Of a stretch of DNA of 61,507 bases, positions 7,507 to 16,380 are shown piece by piece. The translations under genes were made by a program, and so were the position numbers. A model generated the notes under the pieces. The model saw only the letters and a list, made by a program, of their open reading frames with translations, did not search any database and was not told the origin of the DNA. The stretch is from an uncultured Oscillospiraceae bacterium (GTDB lineage: Bacteria; Bacillota; Clostridia; Oscillospirales; Oscillospiraceae), in assembly GCA_900758315.1 (NCBI GenBank), contig CAAERF010000442.1, positions 1 to 61,507 on the forward strand, read 5' to 3'. Numbering within the stretch: position 1 is the first letter of the stretch; every line of letters starts with the position of its first letter.

Positions 7507-8040
7507 GTGCAGAAAAAAACAACGTTCTCTGCATGGCTGTCCACTTTTGTGTTCTGCTTCCTGTTCTGGCTCCTGCTGACCTGGTCGGTTCATCCGCTGG
7601 GCCTGGTGATGGACGCAGTATTCAGCGCACTGGTGGCGGCATTCACGGCAAAATTCTTTATCCACAGCAAGGCATTTCACTTCTTTAACCCGGTGCGGAT
7701 TATTACGCTGATTCTGTACTTCTTCGTCTTCTTCTGGGAGATGATGAAGGCCAGCCTGCAAATCACGCCCATTATCCTCAGCAGCAAGGTGAGAAGTAGA
7801 TGGCGCAGTGGTATCATCCGCGTGCCTGCGGCGGAAGGGCTGAGTGATTATGCTCTGGCCATGGTGAGCAACTGCATCACCCTGACCCCCGGCACTATGA
7901 CCATCGACGTGGTCGAGGATGAAACGGGCAAGAACTATTATTACGTACATTGGATGAATGTAACCGAGTTAGACCGGGACAAGGCGGGCGACATCATCAA
8001 GGGTACAATGGAAAAATGGATCGGGAGGATTTGGAAATGA
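7507..8040 (+). CDS. mrpE: Mrp-type antiporter subunit E (MbhA-like)
   Basis: A 177-residue membrane protein of the MrpE/MnhE family, the first of eight Mrp-like genes of the ion-translocating module. Two or three hydrophobic segments occupy the first 75 residues, followed by the family motif NCITLTPGTMTIDV and a soluble C-terminus. GTG 7507 was chosen because AAAGGAGGGG (7491-7500) is ideally spaced; the upstream in-frame ATG lies inside hypB. The stop overlaps the next start as ATGA. Confidence 0.9.
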   Translation: MQKKTTFSAWLSTFVFCFLFWLLLTWSVHPLGLVMDAVFSALVAAFTAKFFIHSKAFHFFNPVRIITLILYFFVFFWEMMKASLQITPIILSSKVRSRWRSGIIRVPAAEGLSDYALAMVSNCITLTPGTMTIDVVEDETGKNYYYVHWMNVTELDRDKAGDIIKGTMEKWIGRIWK

Positions 8041-8291
8041 TTGAATTTCTGATTGCTGCGATTATCTGTGTGGCGCTTGACCTGCTCCTGCTGGTTCGAA
8101 TCATCACCGGCCCCACGGCGGTTGACCGGATGAACGCCTCCGATGTGGTCATTCTGGTGACTGCGCTGGGCCTGGCAATGTATTCCCTGTTCACCGGCCG
8201 CAGCATCTATCTGGATATCGCCCTGGTGGATGCGGCCCTGGGCTTCATCGGCACGATCTTCGTGTCCTATTACCTGGAGGGTAGACTATGA
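8037..8291 (+). CDS. mrpF: Mrp-type antiporter subunit F (MbhB-like)
   Basis: An 84-residue three-helix membrane subunit. The MrpF core ITGPTAVDRMNASDVV and the following LYLD-like stretch SIYLDIALVDAALGFIGT are present. ATG 8037 overlaps the mrpE stop (ATGA). A longer in-frame ORF from 7950 is ignored because it would overlap mrpE deeply and has no ribosome site. Confidence 0.9.
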   Translation: MIEFLIAAIICVALDLLLLVRIITGPTAVDRMNASDVVILVTALGLAMYSLFTGRSIYLDIALVDAALGFIGTIFVSYYLEGRL

Positions 8292-8641
8292 GTATGACAG
8301 TTCGTGTGATTATTGATATTCTGCTGGCCATCGGTATCTTCTTCAATATAGTGGGTGTTCTGGGCATCATCCGTATGCCGGACATCTTTGGCAGACTGCA
8401 GGCCTCTACTACGGTTCCCGCCATGGGCAACCTGTTCCTGATGATCGGCGGCATTGTCTACGCTGTCGCCACCAACCCCGGTGAGCCGGGCACTTATGTG
8501 AAGCTGGCCGTAATTATGATGATGGTGCTGCTGACCAACCCGGTTTCCAACCACACGCTGTGCAGAGCTTCTTATAAGATGAAGGTTCTGCCGACAACCA
8601 AGCTGATAATTGACGATTACAAGGAGGATGATCCGCAATGA
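8288..8641 (+). CDS. mrpG: Mrp-type antiporter subunit G (MbhC-like)
   Basis: A 117-residue subunit with three hydrophobic helices. The MrpG signature GVLGIIRMPDIFGRLQAST is at residues 23-41. It overlaps mrpF by 4 bases (ATGA) and the next gene likewise, implying tight translational coupling and equal stoichiometry. Confidence 0.92.
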   Translation: MSMTVRVIIDILLAIGIFFNIVGVLGIIRMPDIFGRLQASTTVPAMGNLFLMIGGIVYAVATNPGEPGTYVKLAVIMMMVLLTNPVSNHTLCRASYKMKVLPTTKLIIDDYKEDDPQ

Positions 8642-8892
8642 CCGGTATTTTAGTTTTTGTCCTCAATACGCTGACCGTCATCGGCATCGTCGCCGCTGCT
8701 GTGATTGCAGTGCAGGCTGATAAGCTGATCAATGCGATCATCGCGCTCAACGCAGTGGGCGCCCTGGTAGCGCTGGAATTCATCCTGCTGCAGGCGCCTG
8801 ACGTGGCCATTGCAGAGGCTGCCGTTGGCGTGGTTCTGTCCACAATTCTTTACGTCGTTGCTCTGCGCAAGATTGGGGAGGGTGACAAATGA
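8638..8892 (+). CDS. mbhD: MbhD-like subunit (MrpA C-terminal homologue, DUF4040)
   Basis: An 84-residue membrane protein of three helices corresponding to part of the C-terminal region of MrpA that is a separate gene in Mbh complexes. The segment ALEFILLQAPDVAIAEAAVG is characteristic of DUF4040/MbhD. The start overlaps mrpG by 4 bases. Confidence 0.85.
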   Translation: MTGILVFVLNTLTVIGIVAAAVIAVQADKLINAIIALNAVGALVALEFILLQAPDVAIAEAAVGVVLSTILYVVALRKIGEGDK

Positions 8893-9239
8893 AACTGAAA
8901 AAAGCGATTGGCGCAATCGCCATGGCCGCCATCCTGATCTGTGGTATCTACGCCGCAGGCGCCATGTATGACAGCGGCAATACTTACGACGGCTCCAAGA
9001 CCGACGTGGTGGCTCTGTACGAAAACCCGCAGGAATATGATGTGTCCGAACCCGACGGCGTCGCTGATGCCATCGTCAAGACCAACCTGGATAAGACCGT
9101 GTCCCACAACGTGGTCGCCAGCATCGTCTTTAACTACCGTGGTTACGATACCATGGGCGAGAGCTTCATTCTGGTCGCGGCAGTCACCGGCACCCTTGTC
9201 ATCCTGCGCAAGGTGAAAAAAGGCGATAAGGAGGCGTAA
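8889..9239 (+). CDS. mbhE: MbhE-like membrane subunit
   Basis: A 116-residue protein with a hydrophobic N-terminal helix, a polar middle (residues 30-75), and a second helix containing GYDTMGESFILVAAVTG, the MbhE/MrpA C-terminal signature. It lies between mbhD and the MrpB-like gene, as in archaeal mbh operons. The start overlaps the preceding stop (ATGA). Confidence 0.85.
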   Translation: MKLKKAIGAIAMAAILICGIYAAGAMYDSGNTYDGSKTDVVALYENPQEYDVSEPDGVADAIVKTNLDKTVSHNVVASIVFNYRGYDTMGESFILVAAVTGTLVILRKVKKGDKEA

Positions 9240-9247
9240 ACGAGCGT

Positions 9248-9691
9248 ATGAAGTTTAAGACAAGAGATATCATCGTGAGGTGTGCGGCAGACATCTTCAT
9301 GCCCCTGACCGCCATACTTGGTATTTATGTCGTGATGCACGGTGACAGCAGTCCCGGCGGCGGCTTCCAGGGCGGCGTTCTGGTGGCCGGTGCGCTGCTG
9401 ATGCTCTTCCTGGGCTATGGCGGAAAGAAGCTGGGCCAGCGTCCGGCGATTATTCCCCGCACCGAGGCCCTGGCTGAGATCGTCTACATCGTCGTAGCTG
9501 TGGTCGGCATCCTTGCGGGAGGCAACTTCTGTCTCAACCTGATCATGTCCCATCACTGGGAACTGGAAACCGCGCAGATTATGAACGACGCGGTAGGTGT
9601 CAACGTGTTTACCGGTATCGGCTGCCTGCTGACCCTCATGCTGGGCCTGCTGAACCGGGAGGAAGATGAGGAAGGAAGTGAACAGAAATGA
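9248..9691 (+). CDS. mrpB: Mrp-type antiporter subunit B (MbhF-like)
   Basis: A 147-residue four-helix membrane protein. The motif HGDSSPGGGFQGGVLVAGA near residues 31-49 is diagnostic for MrpB/MnhB. The charged tail REEDEEGSEQK faces solvent. It starts 8 bases after mbhE and overlaps the next gene by 4. Confidence 0.92.
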   Translation: MKFKTRDIIVRCAADIFMPLTAILGIYVVMHGDSSPGGGFQGGVLVAGALLMLFLGYGGKKLGQRPAIIPRTEALAEIVYIVVAVVGILAGGNFCLNLIMSHHWELETAQIMNDAVGVNVFTGIGCLLTLMLGLLNREEDEEGSEQK

Positions 9692-10038
9692 TGCAGATTA
9701 ACTACATCGGTTCCTTCTGTCTGATCGTGCTGGGCATGTATTGCATGATCGCCAAAAAAGATATGATGAGAACCGTCATCGGCATGGGCATGATGGACTA
9801 CGGTGCAAACCTGATGATCATTTCAGTGGGCTTCCATGACGGCGGTACTGCTCCCATTTTTGTCATGTCCGAGCTGAACCGGGCGTCCTTCTTCGTGGAT
9901 CCCGTGCCTCAGGCGCTGACCCTGACCTCCATCGTCATCGGCGCCTGCACCACCGCTATGGCTCTGGGCCTGGCGATTATGGCGAAAAAGCAGTACGGTA
10001 CCATCAATACTGAACAGATCAGGAGGTTGAACGGCTAA
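9688..10038 (+). CDS. mrpC: Mrp-type antiporter subunit C (MbhG / NuoK-like)
   Basis: A 116-residue homologue of NuoK/MrpC with three hydrophobic helices. The segments MGMMDYGANLMIISVG and DPVPQALTLTSIVIG match MrpC, including DPxPQALxLTxIVI. ATG 9688 overlaps the mrpB stop, and its own TAA overlaps the ATG of the following gene by one base. Confidence 0.92.
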   Translation: MMQINYIGSFCLIVLGMYCMIAKKDMMRTVIGMGMMDYGANLMIISVGFHDGGTAPIFVMSELNRASFFVDPVPQALTLTSIVIGACTTAMALGLAIMAKKQYGTINTEQIRRLNG

Positions 10039-11987
10039 TGACTTCTATCATGTCTCACTTCCCGATTCTGGCCATTATGGCTCTGTTTCTCGGGGCATTT
10101 CTCGTAGCGCTGCTTGGCCGTAAAAGTGCGGCCATCCGCAACGTCATCTCCTTTATCGTGACCGGCGGTGCCATGGTTCTCATGCTGGCACTGATCAAGC
10201 CGATCATGATTGACGGCGAAATTATTACCTATTGGATGGGCAACTGGGAGCCCATCTCCGGCTGGGCCATCGGCATCGGCGTCGAAGTAGACGCTCTGAG
10301 CCTGTTCTTCGGCCTGGTGATCACCGTGGCCGTGTTCGTCTCCTGCATCTATGCCTTCACCTATATGAAGGAAGACGACAGCCAGGCCAACTACTACACC
10401 CTGTTCCTGATGCTCTCCGGCTCCGTGCTGGGTCTGGTTCTCAGCGGCGACCTGTTCAACATGTTCGTCATGATCGAGCTGATGACCTTCAGCGCCGTGG
10501 CTCTGACCGCATTCCGGAACAACTACGAGGGCGCTATCGAGGGTGCGTTCAAGTACCTGACCGTCGGCGCTCTGGGCTCCACCGCAGTTCTGACTGGTAT
10601 CACCATTCTCTACTGCCAGCTCCACACCCTGAACCTGGCCCAGATCGCAGCAAACCTGCCTGGGCACGCTGACGAGCCCCTGACTCTGCTGGCCTTCGGC
10701 CTGCTGTTCATCGGCTTCGGCACCAAAGCATTTATCTTCCCCTTCCATCCTCTGGCAGCCGACGCCCACGCTGTGGCGCCCGCTTCCATCTCCCTGATGA
10801 TCTCCGGCGTCCTGACCAAGTGCGGCGTCTATGGCATCATCCGGCTGGTCTACGTTCTGTTCCAGAACATCCAGCTGCCCGCAGTTCAGTACCTGGTCGT
10901 GGGCTTCGGCACCATCAGCATGTTCATCTGCGTGACCATGGCCTTCAACCAGCACAACTTTAAGCGTCTGCTGGCCTTCCACAGTATCTCTCAGGTGGGC
11001 TACGTGATCACCGCCATCGGTCTGGGCACCGCTCTGGGCCTGAGCTCCGGTCTGTATCACGCCATGAACCACACCCTGTTCAAGGGCCTGCTCTTCCTGA
11101 CCGCCGGCGCCGTACAGCACGCTACCGGCAGCCTGGATCTGGATCGCCTGGGCGGTCTGGCAAAGAAGATGCCTCAGACCTGCATCCTGTTCCTGATCGG
11201 CGCCGCATCCATCAGCGGTCTGCCTCCCTTCAACGGCTTCGCCTCCAAGTGGTACATCTACCAGGCAGCCTTTGAAAAGGGCAGCACCAGCGGCAACTTC
11301 TTCTTTATTGTCGTGTGTATCGTGGCACTGCTGACCTCCGTGCTGACCCTGGCCTCCTTCATCAAGGTGGCACAGAGTGTCTTCTTCGGCCAGCTGAACC
11401 CCGAGTTCAAAGACACCAAAGAGGTCTCCCTGGCCATGCGGATCCCCATGTGGATTCTGGCAATCCTGTGCATCGTCACCGGTCTGCTGCCCGGCAAGGT
11501 CTCCGAGTACCTGCTCGCTCCCGCAACCAACGCGGCCATGAATGCTGTCAACTACATCGACCAGATGATGGGCTCCGGCTACGCCGTGGCACACGGTGCT
11601 GCCAACGTGGGTGATGTCACCGTCACCTTCGCCGGCGTCTGGGATCCCGTGATCTGGCTGCTCCTCCTGTTCTGCGTCACCTGCGCTGTGGCCATCGTGG
11701 CCATCCTGGGCTCCAACAAGAAGGTTGGCACCCTGGAAGCTTCCGCAGAGCTGCAGGAACCGGAAAAGGTTGCTCCCGCTGATGCCAAGTATGAGTCCTT
11801 CTTCTCCGGTGAAGAAAGCGTCTACTCTCAGGTGGGCGGCTCCGACCTGTTCTGGGGCTTCAAGCACAATCTGAAAAAGTATTTCAGCTTCATGCATGAC
11901 TGGCACAGCGGTATTGTCAATGACTACGCCCTGTACGGCGTGGCGGCAATCGCCTTTGTCCTGGTCTTCTGCATCGCGTTCGTGTAA
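10038..11987 (+). CDS. mbhH: MrpD/NuoM-like ion-pumping subunit with C-terminal MbhI-like extension
   Basis: A 649-residue antiporter-like protein, the main ion-translocating subunit. The core (about residues 1-560) has the proton_antipo_M pattern: the acidic residue in NMFVMIELMTFSAVALTAF and the lysines in GTKAFIFPFHPL and MNHTLFKGLLFLTAG. Family members are near 500 residues. The last 90 add a hydrophilic linker, a basic segment FWGFKHNLKKYF and a final helix (about 629-649). No separate mbhI is present, so this tail may supply MbhI. One very long protein; no frameshift seen. Confidence 0.9.
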   Translation: MTSIMSHFPILAIMALFLGAFLVALLGRKSAAIRNVISFIVTGGAMVLMLALIKPIMIDGEIITYWMGNWEPISGWAIGIGVEVDALSLFFGLVITVAVFVSCIYAFTYMKEDDSQANYYTLFLMLSGSVLGLVLSGDLFNMFVMIELMTFSAVALTAFRNNYEGAIEGAFKYLTVGALGSTAVLTGITILYCQLHTLNLAQIAANLPGHADEPLTLLAFGLLFIGFGTKAFIFPFHPLAADAHAVAPASISLMISGVLTKCGVYGIIRLVYVLFQNIQLPAVQYLVVGFGTISMFICVTMAFNQHNFKRLLAFHSISQVGYVITAIGLGTALGLSSGLYHAMNHTLFKGLLFLTAGAVQHATGSLDLDRLGGLAKKMPQTCILFLIGAASISGLPPFNGFASKWYIYQAAFEKGSTSGNFFFIVVCIVALLTSVLTLASFIKVAQSVFFGQLNPEFKDTKEVSLAMRIPMWILAILCIVTGLLPGKVSEYLLAPATNAAMNAVNYIDQMMGSGYAVAHGAANVGDVTVTFAGVWDPVIWLLLLFCVTCAVAIVAILGSNKKVGTLEASAELQEPEKVAPADAKYESFFSGEESVYSQVGGSDLFWGFKHNLKKYFSFMHDWHSGIVNDYALYGVAAIAFVLVFCIAFV

Positions 11988-11999
11988 AGGAGGAGAATC

Positions 12000-12980
12000 A
12001 TGACGACATTTTTGATCAATCTGGTCCAGCTTCTGATTTTCCCCGGTCTGCTGTTCTGTGTGGTATTCGGCGTTCTGATGGCCGGTATCGACCGGAAGCT
12101 GGTTGCGCGTATGCAGCGTCGTGTGGGTCCCCCCATCCTGCAGCCCTGGTATGATTTCGTCAAGTGCTGCGCGAAGGAAACCATTATCCCCCGCCACGCA
12201 AAGAAGGCGCTCTTCATCGGCGCACCCTATCTGGGACTGGCCAGCCTGATTGTCATCGCGCTGTTCATTCCCGTGAGCACCTACGGCTCTGCCTTCAGTG
12301 CAGGCGCCGACCTGGTGGTTATCCTGTACCTGCTGACCATTGCAGGCGTGGCCCTGATCATTGGCGCAGCTGCCTCCGGCTCTCCCTTTGCCGGCGTCGG
12401 CCTGAGCCGTGAGATGGTGGCAATGATCTCTTACGAGCTGCCCTTCGTCCTGGTGCTGCTGGCCGTCGGCCGGGTGGCAGGCGCGGGCGACGCCATTGGC
12501 TGCACCTTCTCTCTGAGCACCATCGCCGCATTCCAGGCGGCAAATGGTCCCCTGATCACTCACTGGGCTCTGATCCCGGCAGCTGTCGCCATGCTGCTGG
12601 TTATTCCCTGCGAAGTGGGTTCCCATCCCTTTGACATTGCCGAAGCAGAGACCGAAATCTGTGAAGGCGCACTGGCAGAATACAGCGGAGCGCCCCTGGG
12701 TGTGTTCCGTCTGAGCCACTACATCAAGATGTATATCATGACCGCGCTGTTCTGCGCCATGTTCCTGGGCGGCATCAGCACTGGTATCGCCGGCGTGGCT
12801 GGCATCGTCGTGGACGTGATTATCTTCTTGGTTCTGTGCGGTGTGGTCAGCTTTGTGTGCATGACCCTGCCCCACGCAATCTGTGCCCGCCTCAGAGTGG
12901 AACAGGTCTTCAAATTCTATTGGACCATCGTTGCCGGTCTGGCTGCTATCAGCCTGATCCTGGTATGGGTTGGTCTGTAA
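12000..12980 (+). CDS. mbhM: membrane anchor subunit, NuoH/EchB/MbhM type
   Basis: A 326-residue membrane subunit that links the hydrogenase arm to the antiporter module. NuoH-family motifs: ARMQRRVGPPILQPWYDFVK (residues 37-56), GLSREMVAMISYELPF, and the conserved loop SHPFDIAEAETEICEGALAE. About eight hydrophobic helices. AAGGAGGAGA precedes the ATG. Confidence 0.93.
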   Translation: MTTFLINLVQLLIFPGLLFCVVFGVLMAGIDRKLVARMQRRVGPPILQPWYDFVKCCAKETIIPRHAKKALFIGAPYLGLASLIVIALFIPVSTYGSAFSAGADLVVILYLLTIAGVALIIGAAASGSPFAGVGLSREMVAMISYELPFVLVLLAVGRVAGAGDAIGCTFSLSTIAAFQAANGPLITHWALIPAAVAMLLVIPCEVGSHPFDIAEAETEICEGALAEYSGAPLGVFRLSHYIKMYIMTALFCAMFLGGISTGIAGVAGIVVDVIIFLVLCGVVSFVCMTLPHAICARLRVEQVFKFYWTIVAGLAAISLILVWVGL

Positions 12981-12995
12981 GGAGGCTAAAGGTTA

Positions 12996-13442
12996 ATGTT
13001 TCAGAATATGATGGACAAGAGCGTGGCCAAAAGCCCCTGGCTTTTCCACGTGAACGCCGGCTCCTGCAACGGCTGTGATATTGAGATCGTCGCAGTCCTG
13101 ACCCCCCGTTATGACGCAGAGCGGCTGGGCTTCCGCCTGGCAGGCAGCCCCCGTCAGGCCGACATCGTCGTGGTGTCCGGCCCCGTCACCCGGCAGACCC
13201 GGGATCGAGTGATCCGCACCATCGAGCAGGTTCCGGAACCCCGCGTCATCGTCAGCGTCGGTTCCTGCCCCCGTTCCGGCAACGTCTTCAAGGGCAGCTA
13301 CGCCATTGATGGCCCGCTGGAAAAGTGGGTCCATGTGGACGTGTCCATCGCCGGCTGCACCCCCAAGCCTGAGGCAATCATGGCTGGGCTGGCCAAGGCG
13401 ACGGAGATTTTACAGCAGAAGAGGAAGGAGATGCGCAAATAA
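12996..13442 (+). CDS. mbhJ: [NiFe]-hydrogenase small subunit, NuoB/EchC/MbhJ type
   Basis: A 148-residue subunit holding the proximal [4Fe-4S] cluster next to the Ni-Fe site. The cluster ligands are visible in AGSCNGCDIEIVA (two Cys), VGSCPRSGNVF and IAGCTPKPEAI. It starts 15 bases after mbhM behind AAGGAGG, and its stop overlaps the mbhN start by one base. The partner large subunit is about 7.5 kb upstream in the same operon. Confidence 0.95.
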   Translation: MFQNMMDKSVAKSPWLFHVNAGSCNGCDIEIVAVLTPRYDAERLGFRLAGSPRQADIVVVSGPVTRQTRDRVIRTIEQVPEPRVIVSVGSCPRSGNVFKGSYAIDGPLEKWVHVDVSIAGCTPKPEAIMAGLAKATEILQQKRKEMRK

Positions 13443-13921
13443 TGCTACCGTATTGGAAACAGGCACTGTCTAACCTCTTTAAGAAACCGAGCACTATGGC
13501 ATTTCCCGCCGGCGATCCCCCCAAGGCCCAGGAGGGCTATCGGGGCCGGATCACCTTTAATCCGGATACCTGCGTCAACTGCGGTATGTGTGAGCGGGTC
13601 TGCGCACCCCAGAGCATTACCCGGACGGTAAAGAAGCTGGACAACGGCGATCAGGAAGTGAATTTCCAGTTCGATATGACCAGCTGCACCTTCTGTTCCA
13701 TGTGTGCTGACTTCTGCGGCACCAAGTCCATTAAGCTGACTGACGACTATATGATCGTCGGCACCAAGGCTGAGGACTTCCTGGTGAAGGCAAGCTTTAT
13801 CAAGAAAGCACCGCCCAAGCCCAAGTTTACACCGGAACAGCTGGCGGAAATGAAGAAAAAGGCGGAAGCAGCCAAGGCAGCGAAAGCGGCTCAGGCAGCA
13901 CAAGCCGAGAAGGCAGAATAA
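13442..13921 (+). CDS. mbhN: two-[4Fe-4S] ferredoxin-like subunit, NuoI/EchF/MbhN type
   Basis: A 159-residue electron-transfer subunit that should accept electrons from reduced ferredoxin. Two clusters are encoded: CVNCGMCERVCAP (residues 40-52) and CTFCSMCADFCGT (residues 82-94). The C-terminal 30 residues are an Ala/Lys/Glu-rich tail (KKAEAAKAAKAAQAAQAEK) that is unusual for the family and looks like a flexible or coiled-coil extension. Confidence 0.93.
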   Translation: MLPYWKQALSNLFKKPSTMAFPAGDPPKAQEGYRGRITFNPDTCVNCGMCERVCAPQSITRTVKKLDNGDQEVNFQFDMTSCTFCSMCADFCGTKSIKLTDDYMIVGTKAEDFLVKASFIKKAPPKPKFTPEQLAEMKKKAEAAKAAKAAQAAQAEKAE

Positions 13922-13922
13922 C

Positions 13923-16199
13923 TTGCAGCGTGTCAGGCTGGTGGTGGTTGGCATCGTCCAGGGCGTGGGGTTTCGGCCCTACATCCACCGGCTGGTCACC
14001 GAGTATGGCCTGAACGGCTGGATCCGTAATGAGAGTTACGGCGTGGAGCTGGAGCTGGAGGGGGAGTCCGATGCCATTGAGGCGTTTGTGGCTCACCTGA
14101 AGGCCCAGCCTCCCCGGCTGGCGGTCATCGAAGCGCTCCGTGTGGAACCATGCGGAGCGCTGAAGAACTATCAAGGCTTTGCCATCCGGAGCAGTGAGAA
14201 GCACGGTGAGAACGACACCCTCATCAGTCCCGATGTGGGCATCTGCGAGGACTGTCTCCGGGAACTGCGGGATCCGAAGGATCGACGCTACCGGTATCCC
14301 TTCCTCAACTGCACCAACTGCGGTCCCCGGTTTACCATTATCCGGGACGTTCCCTATGACCGTCCCCAGACCTCCATGGCGGCCTTTCCCATGTGTGGGC
14401 CCTGCGAGGAGGAGTACCGGGACATCGGGAACCGGCGCTATCATGCCCAGCCCAACTGCTGTCCCAGCTGCGGCCCTCAAGTGTACTACCTGGACCGCGA
14501 TGGAACACCGGTAGCGGGTGATGCCATTGCTTTGGCCCAACAGTGCCTGCGGGAACAGGGCATTGTGGCGGTAAAAGGACTGGGCGGATTCCATCTGGCC
14601 TGCAAAATCGACCGGGAGGAGACCCTGCAAAAGCTGCGTCAACGGAAACACCGGGACGAAAAGCCCTTTGCCATCATGTGTGCTGATGTCGAGGCAGTCC
14701 GGGCACTGTGTGAGCTGTCCCCCGAAGAGGAGGAACAGTTGACCAGCTACCGGCGGCCCATCGTGCTGCTGCGGAAAAAGGCGGGCACCAGCGCCCTGCT
14801 CAGTGAAAACCGGGATCTGGGCGTGATGCTGCCCTATACGCCGCTGCACTACCTGCTGATGGAGGGCTTCGACGCTCTGGTGATGACCAGTGCCAACCGG
14901 TCCGACTGTCCGGTGATGTATGACAACCGGGAGGCCCTGGAACACCTGCAAGGGATCGCCGACGGCTTCCTGATGCACAACCGGGACATCGTCACCCGGT
15001 GTGACGACTCGTTGCTCCGGGTATTTGACGGCAAACCGTACTTTCTCCGGCGCAGCCGGGGCTATGCCCCACAGCCTCTGTTTTTGCAGACGGACTGTAC
15101 CGGGATTCTGGCCTGCGGTGCCGAGCAAAAGGCATCCTTTGCCCTGTCCAAGGGCCGGGCCTTCTTCCTGAGCCAGCACATCGGCGACCTGAAAAATGCC
15201 GAGACTCTGTCCCACTACGAGGGGCAGATCGCCCACTTTCAGCGGCTGTTCGGCATCCAGGTGACGCAGCTGGTCTGCGACCTCCATCCGGACTATTTTT
15301 CCACCGGCTACGCTCTGGCGCGAAGCGGTCGGGAAGGACTCCCGCTGGTGCAGGTCCAGCACCACCACGCCCACATGGCCTCCTGCATGGCGGACAACAG
15401 CCTGGAGGGCCCGTGCATTGGCGTGGTTTGGGACGGCACCGGCTACGGAACCGATGGCACCATCTGGGGCGGCGAGTTCCTGGTGGGAGACTACCGCAGC
15501 TTTGAACGGCTGGGCAGTCTGCGGCCCATTGCGCTGGCCGGCGGTGACCGGGCAGTGAAGGAGATCAGCAGAGTGGGCTACGCCCTGCTGCTGGACGCCG
15601 GATGTCCGGAGCGTTCCGCCGTGCCCGAGGGAAAACGGAACCTGCTGGAGAAAATGATCGCCGGCGGGCTGAATTCCCCCAGGGCCAGCAGTATGGGACG
15701 GCTCTTCGACGGCGTGTACGCCATTTTGACCGGCCGGGAGCACGTGACCTATGAGGGTCAGGGTGCGATCTTGCTGGAGACCATGGCGGAGCGCTGCGAG
15801 GGCGCCTACCCGGTGACGCTGGAGGCCAGCGGAGACCGGCTGGACTGGGATTTCCGGCCCATGGTCCGGGAACTGGTTCAGGAGCTGGACGCCGGTGTGC
15901 ATCCTGCGCGGCTGGCGGCAAAGTTTATGAACACCGTGGTGGAGATGGCCTGTGCCCAGTGCACGCAGATCCGGGAACGGACGGGGCTGAGGCAGGTCGT
16001 GCTCTCCGGCGGTGTGTTCCAAAATATGTACCTGCTTCCCAGGGTGATTCAGCGCCTGGAGGAGGCGGGATTTGAAGTGTATCATCATTCCCGTGTGTCT
16101 GCCAACGACGAGGGAATTTCCCTGGGGCAGACCATGATTGCAGCAAAAGGTGGTGGCCAGCATGTGCTTGGCAATTCCGTTTCAACTGGTTCAAATTGA
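13923..16199 (+). CDS. hypF: carbamoyltransferase HypF
   Basis: A 758-residue enzyme that uses carbamoyl phosphate to charge HypE for synthesis of the cyanide ligands of the Fe atom. Domains in order: acylphosphatase (VGIVQGVGFRPYIHRL, residues 10-25), zinc fingers CEDC...CTNC...CGPCEEE...CPSC (about 104-183), a YrdC-like domain (KGLGGFHLACKI), and a Kae1-like domain with VQHHHAHMASCM. The start is TTG at 13923, two bases after mbhN, with a weak ribosome site, suggesting coupling to mbhN translation. Confidence 0.95.
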   Translation: MQRVRLVVVGIVQGVGFRPYIHRLVTEYGLNGWIRNESYGVELELEGESDAIEAFVAHLKAQPPRLAVIEALRVEPCGALKNYQGFAIRSSEKHGENDTLISPDVGICEDCLRELRDPKDRRYRYPFLNCTNCGPRFTIIRDVPYDRPQTSMAAFPMCGPCEEEYRDIGNRRYHAQPNCCPSCGPQVYYLDRDGTPVAGDAIALAQQCLREQGIVAVKGLGGFHLACKIDREETLQKLRQRKHRDEKPFAIMCADVEAVRALCELSPEEEEQLTSYRRPIVLLRKKAGTSALLSENRDLGVMLPYTPLHYLLMEGFDALVMTSANRSDCPVMYDNREALEHLQGIADGFLMHNRDIVTRCDDSLLRVFDGKPYFLRRSRGYAPQPLFLQTDCTGILACGAEQKASFALSKGRAFFLSQHIGDLKNAETLSHYEGQIAHFQRLFGIQVTQLVCDLHPDYFSTGYALARSGREGLPLVQVQHHHAHMASCMADNSLEGPCIGVVWDGTGYGTDGTIWGGEFLVGDYRSFERLGSLRPIALAGGDRAVKEISRVGYALLLDAGCPERSAVPEGKRNLLEKMIAGGLNSPRASSMGRLFDGVYAILTGREHVTYEGQGAILLETMAERCEGAYPVTLEASGDRLDWDFRPMVRELVQELDAGVHPARLAAKFMNTVVEMACAQCTQIRERTGLRQVVLSGGVFQNMYLLPRVIQRLEEAGFEVYHHSRVSANDEGISLGQTMIAAKGGGQHVLGNSVSTGSN

Positions 16200-16380
16200 G
16201 GGCAACACGGCCATCGGTGAGGCCGCAGGTGTCCAGCGCAAAATCCGCATCGACTTTATCAAGGAGCCCCAGGTGGGCGACTACGTGATCGTCCATGCGG
16301 GCTTCGCCATCGAGAAGATGAAGGAACAGCAGGCGCTGGACAATCTGAAGGCGATTTCGGAGGCGGCCAATGCTGTATGA
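16162..16380 (+). CDS. hypC: hydrogenase assembly chaperone HypC
   Basis: A 72-residue chaperone that, with HypD, carries the Fe(CN)2CO unit to the large subunit. ATG 16162 gives the obligatory MCLAIPFQL N-terminus with the essential Cys2; the longer frame from 16138 would bury it. The gene begins 38 bases inside the end of hypF and overlaps hypD by 11 bases. Confidence 0.93.
   Translation: MCLAIPFQLVQIEGNTAIGEAAGVQRKIRIDFIKEPQVGDYVIVHAGFAIEKMKEQQALDNLKAISEAANAV

Noticed and set aside
5394..7544. 716-codon minus-strand frame opposite mbhL-hypA-hypB
   Set aside because: Antisense shadow of three well-supported genes; no start signals or recognisable motifs.
10035..12875. 946-codon open frame on the minus strand opposite the hydrogenase antiporter genes
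   Set aside because: It mirrors the GC-biased codons of mbhH/mbhM; the translation is His/Gln/Asp-rich without domain or ribosome site, while the plus strand encodes clear families.
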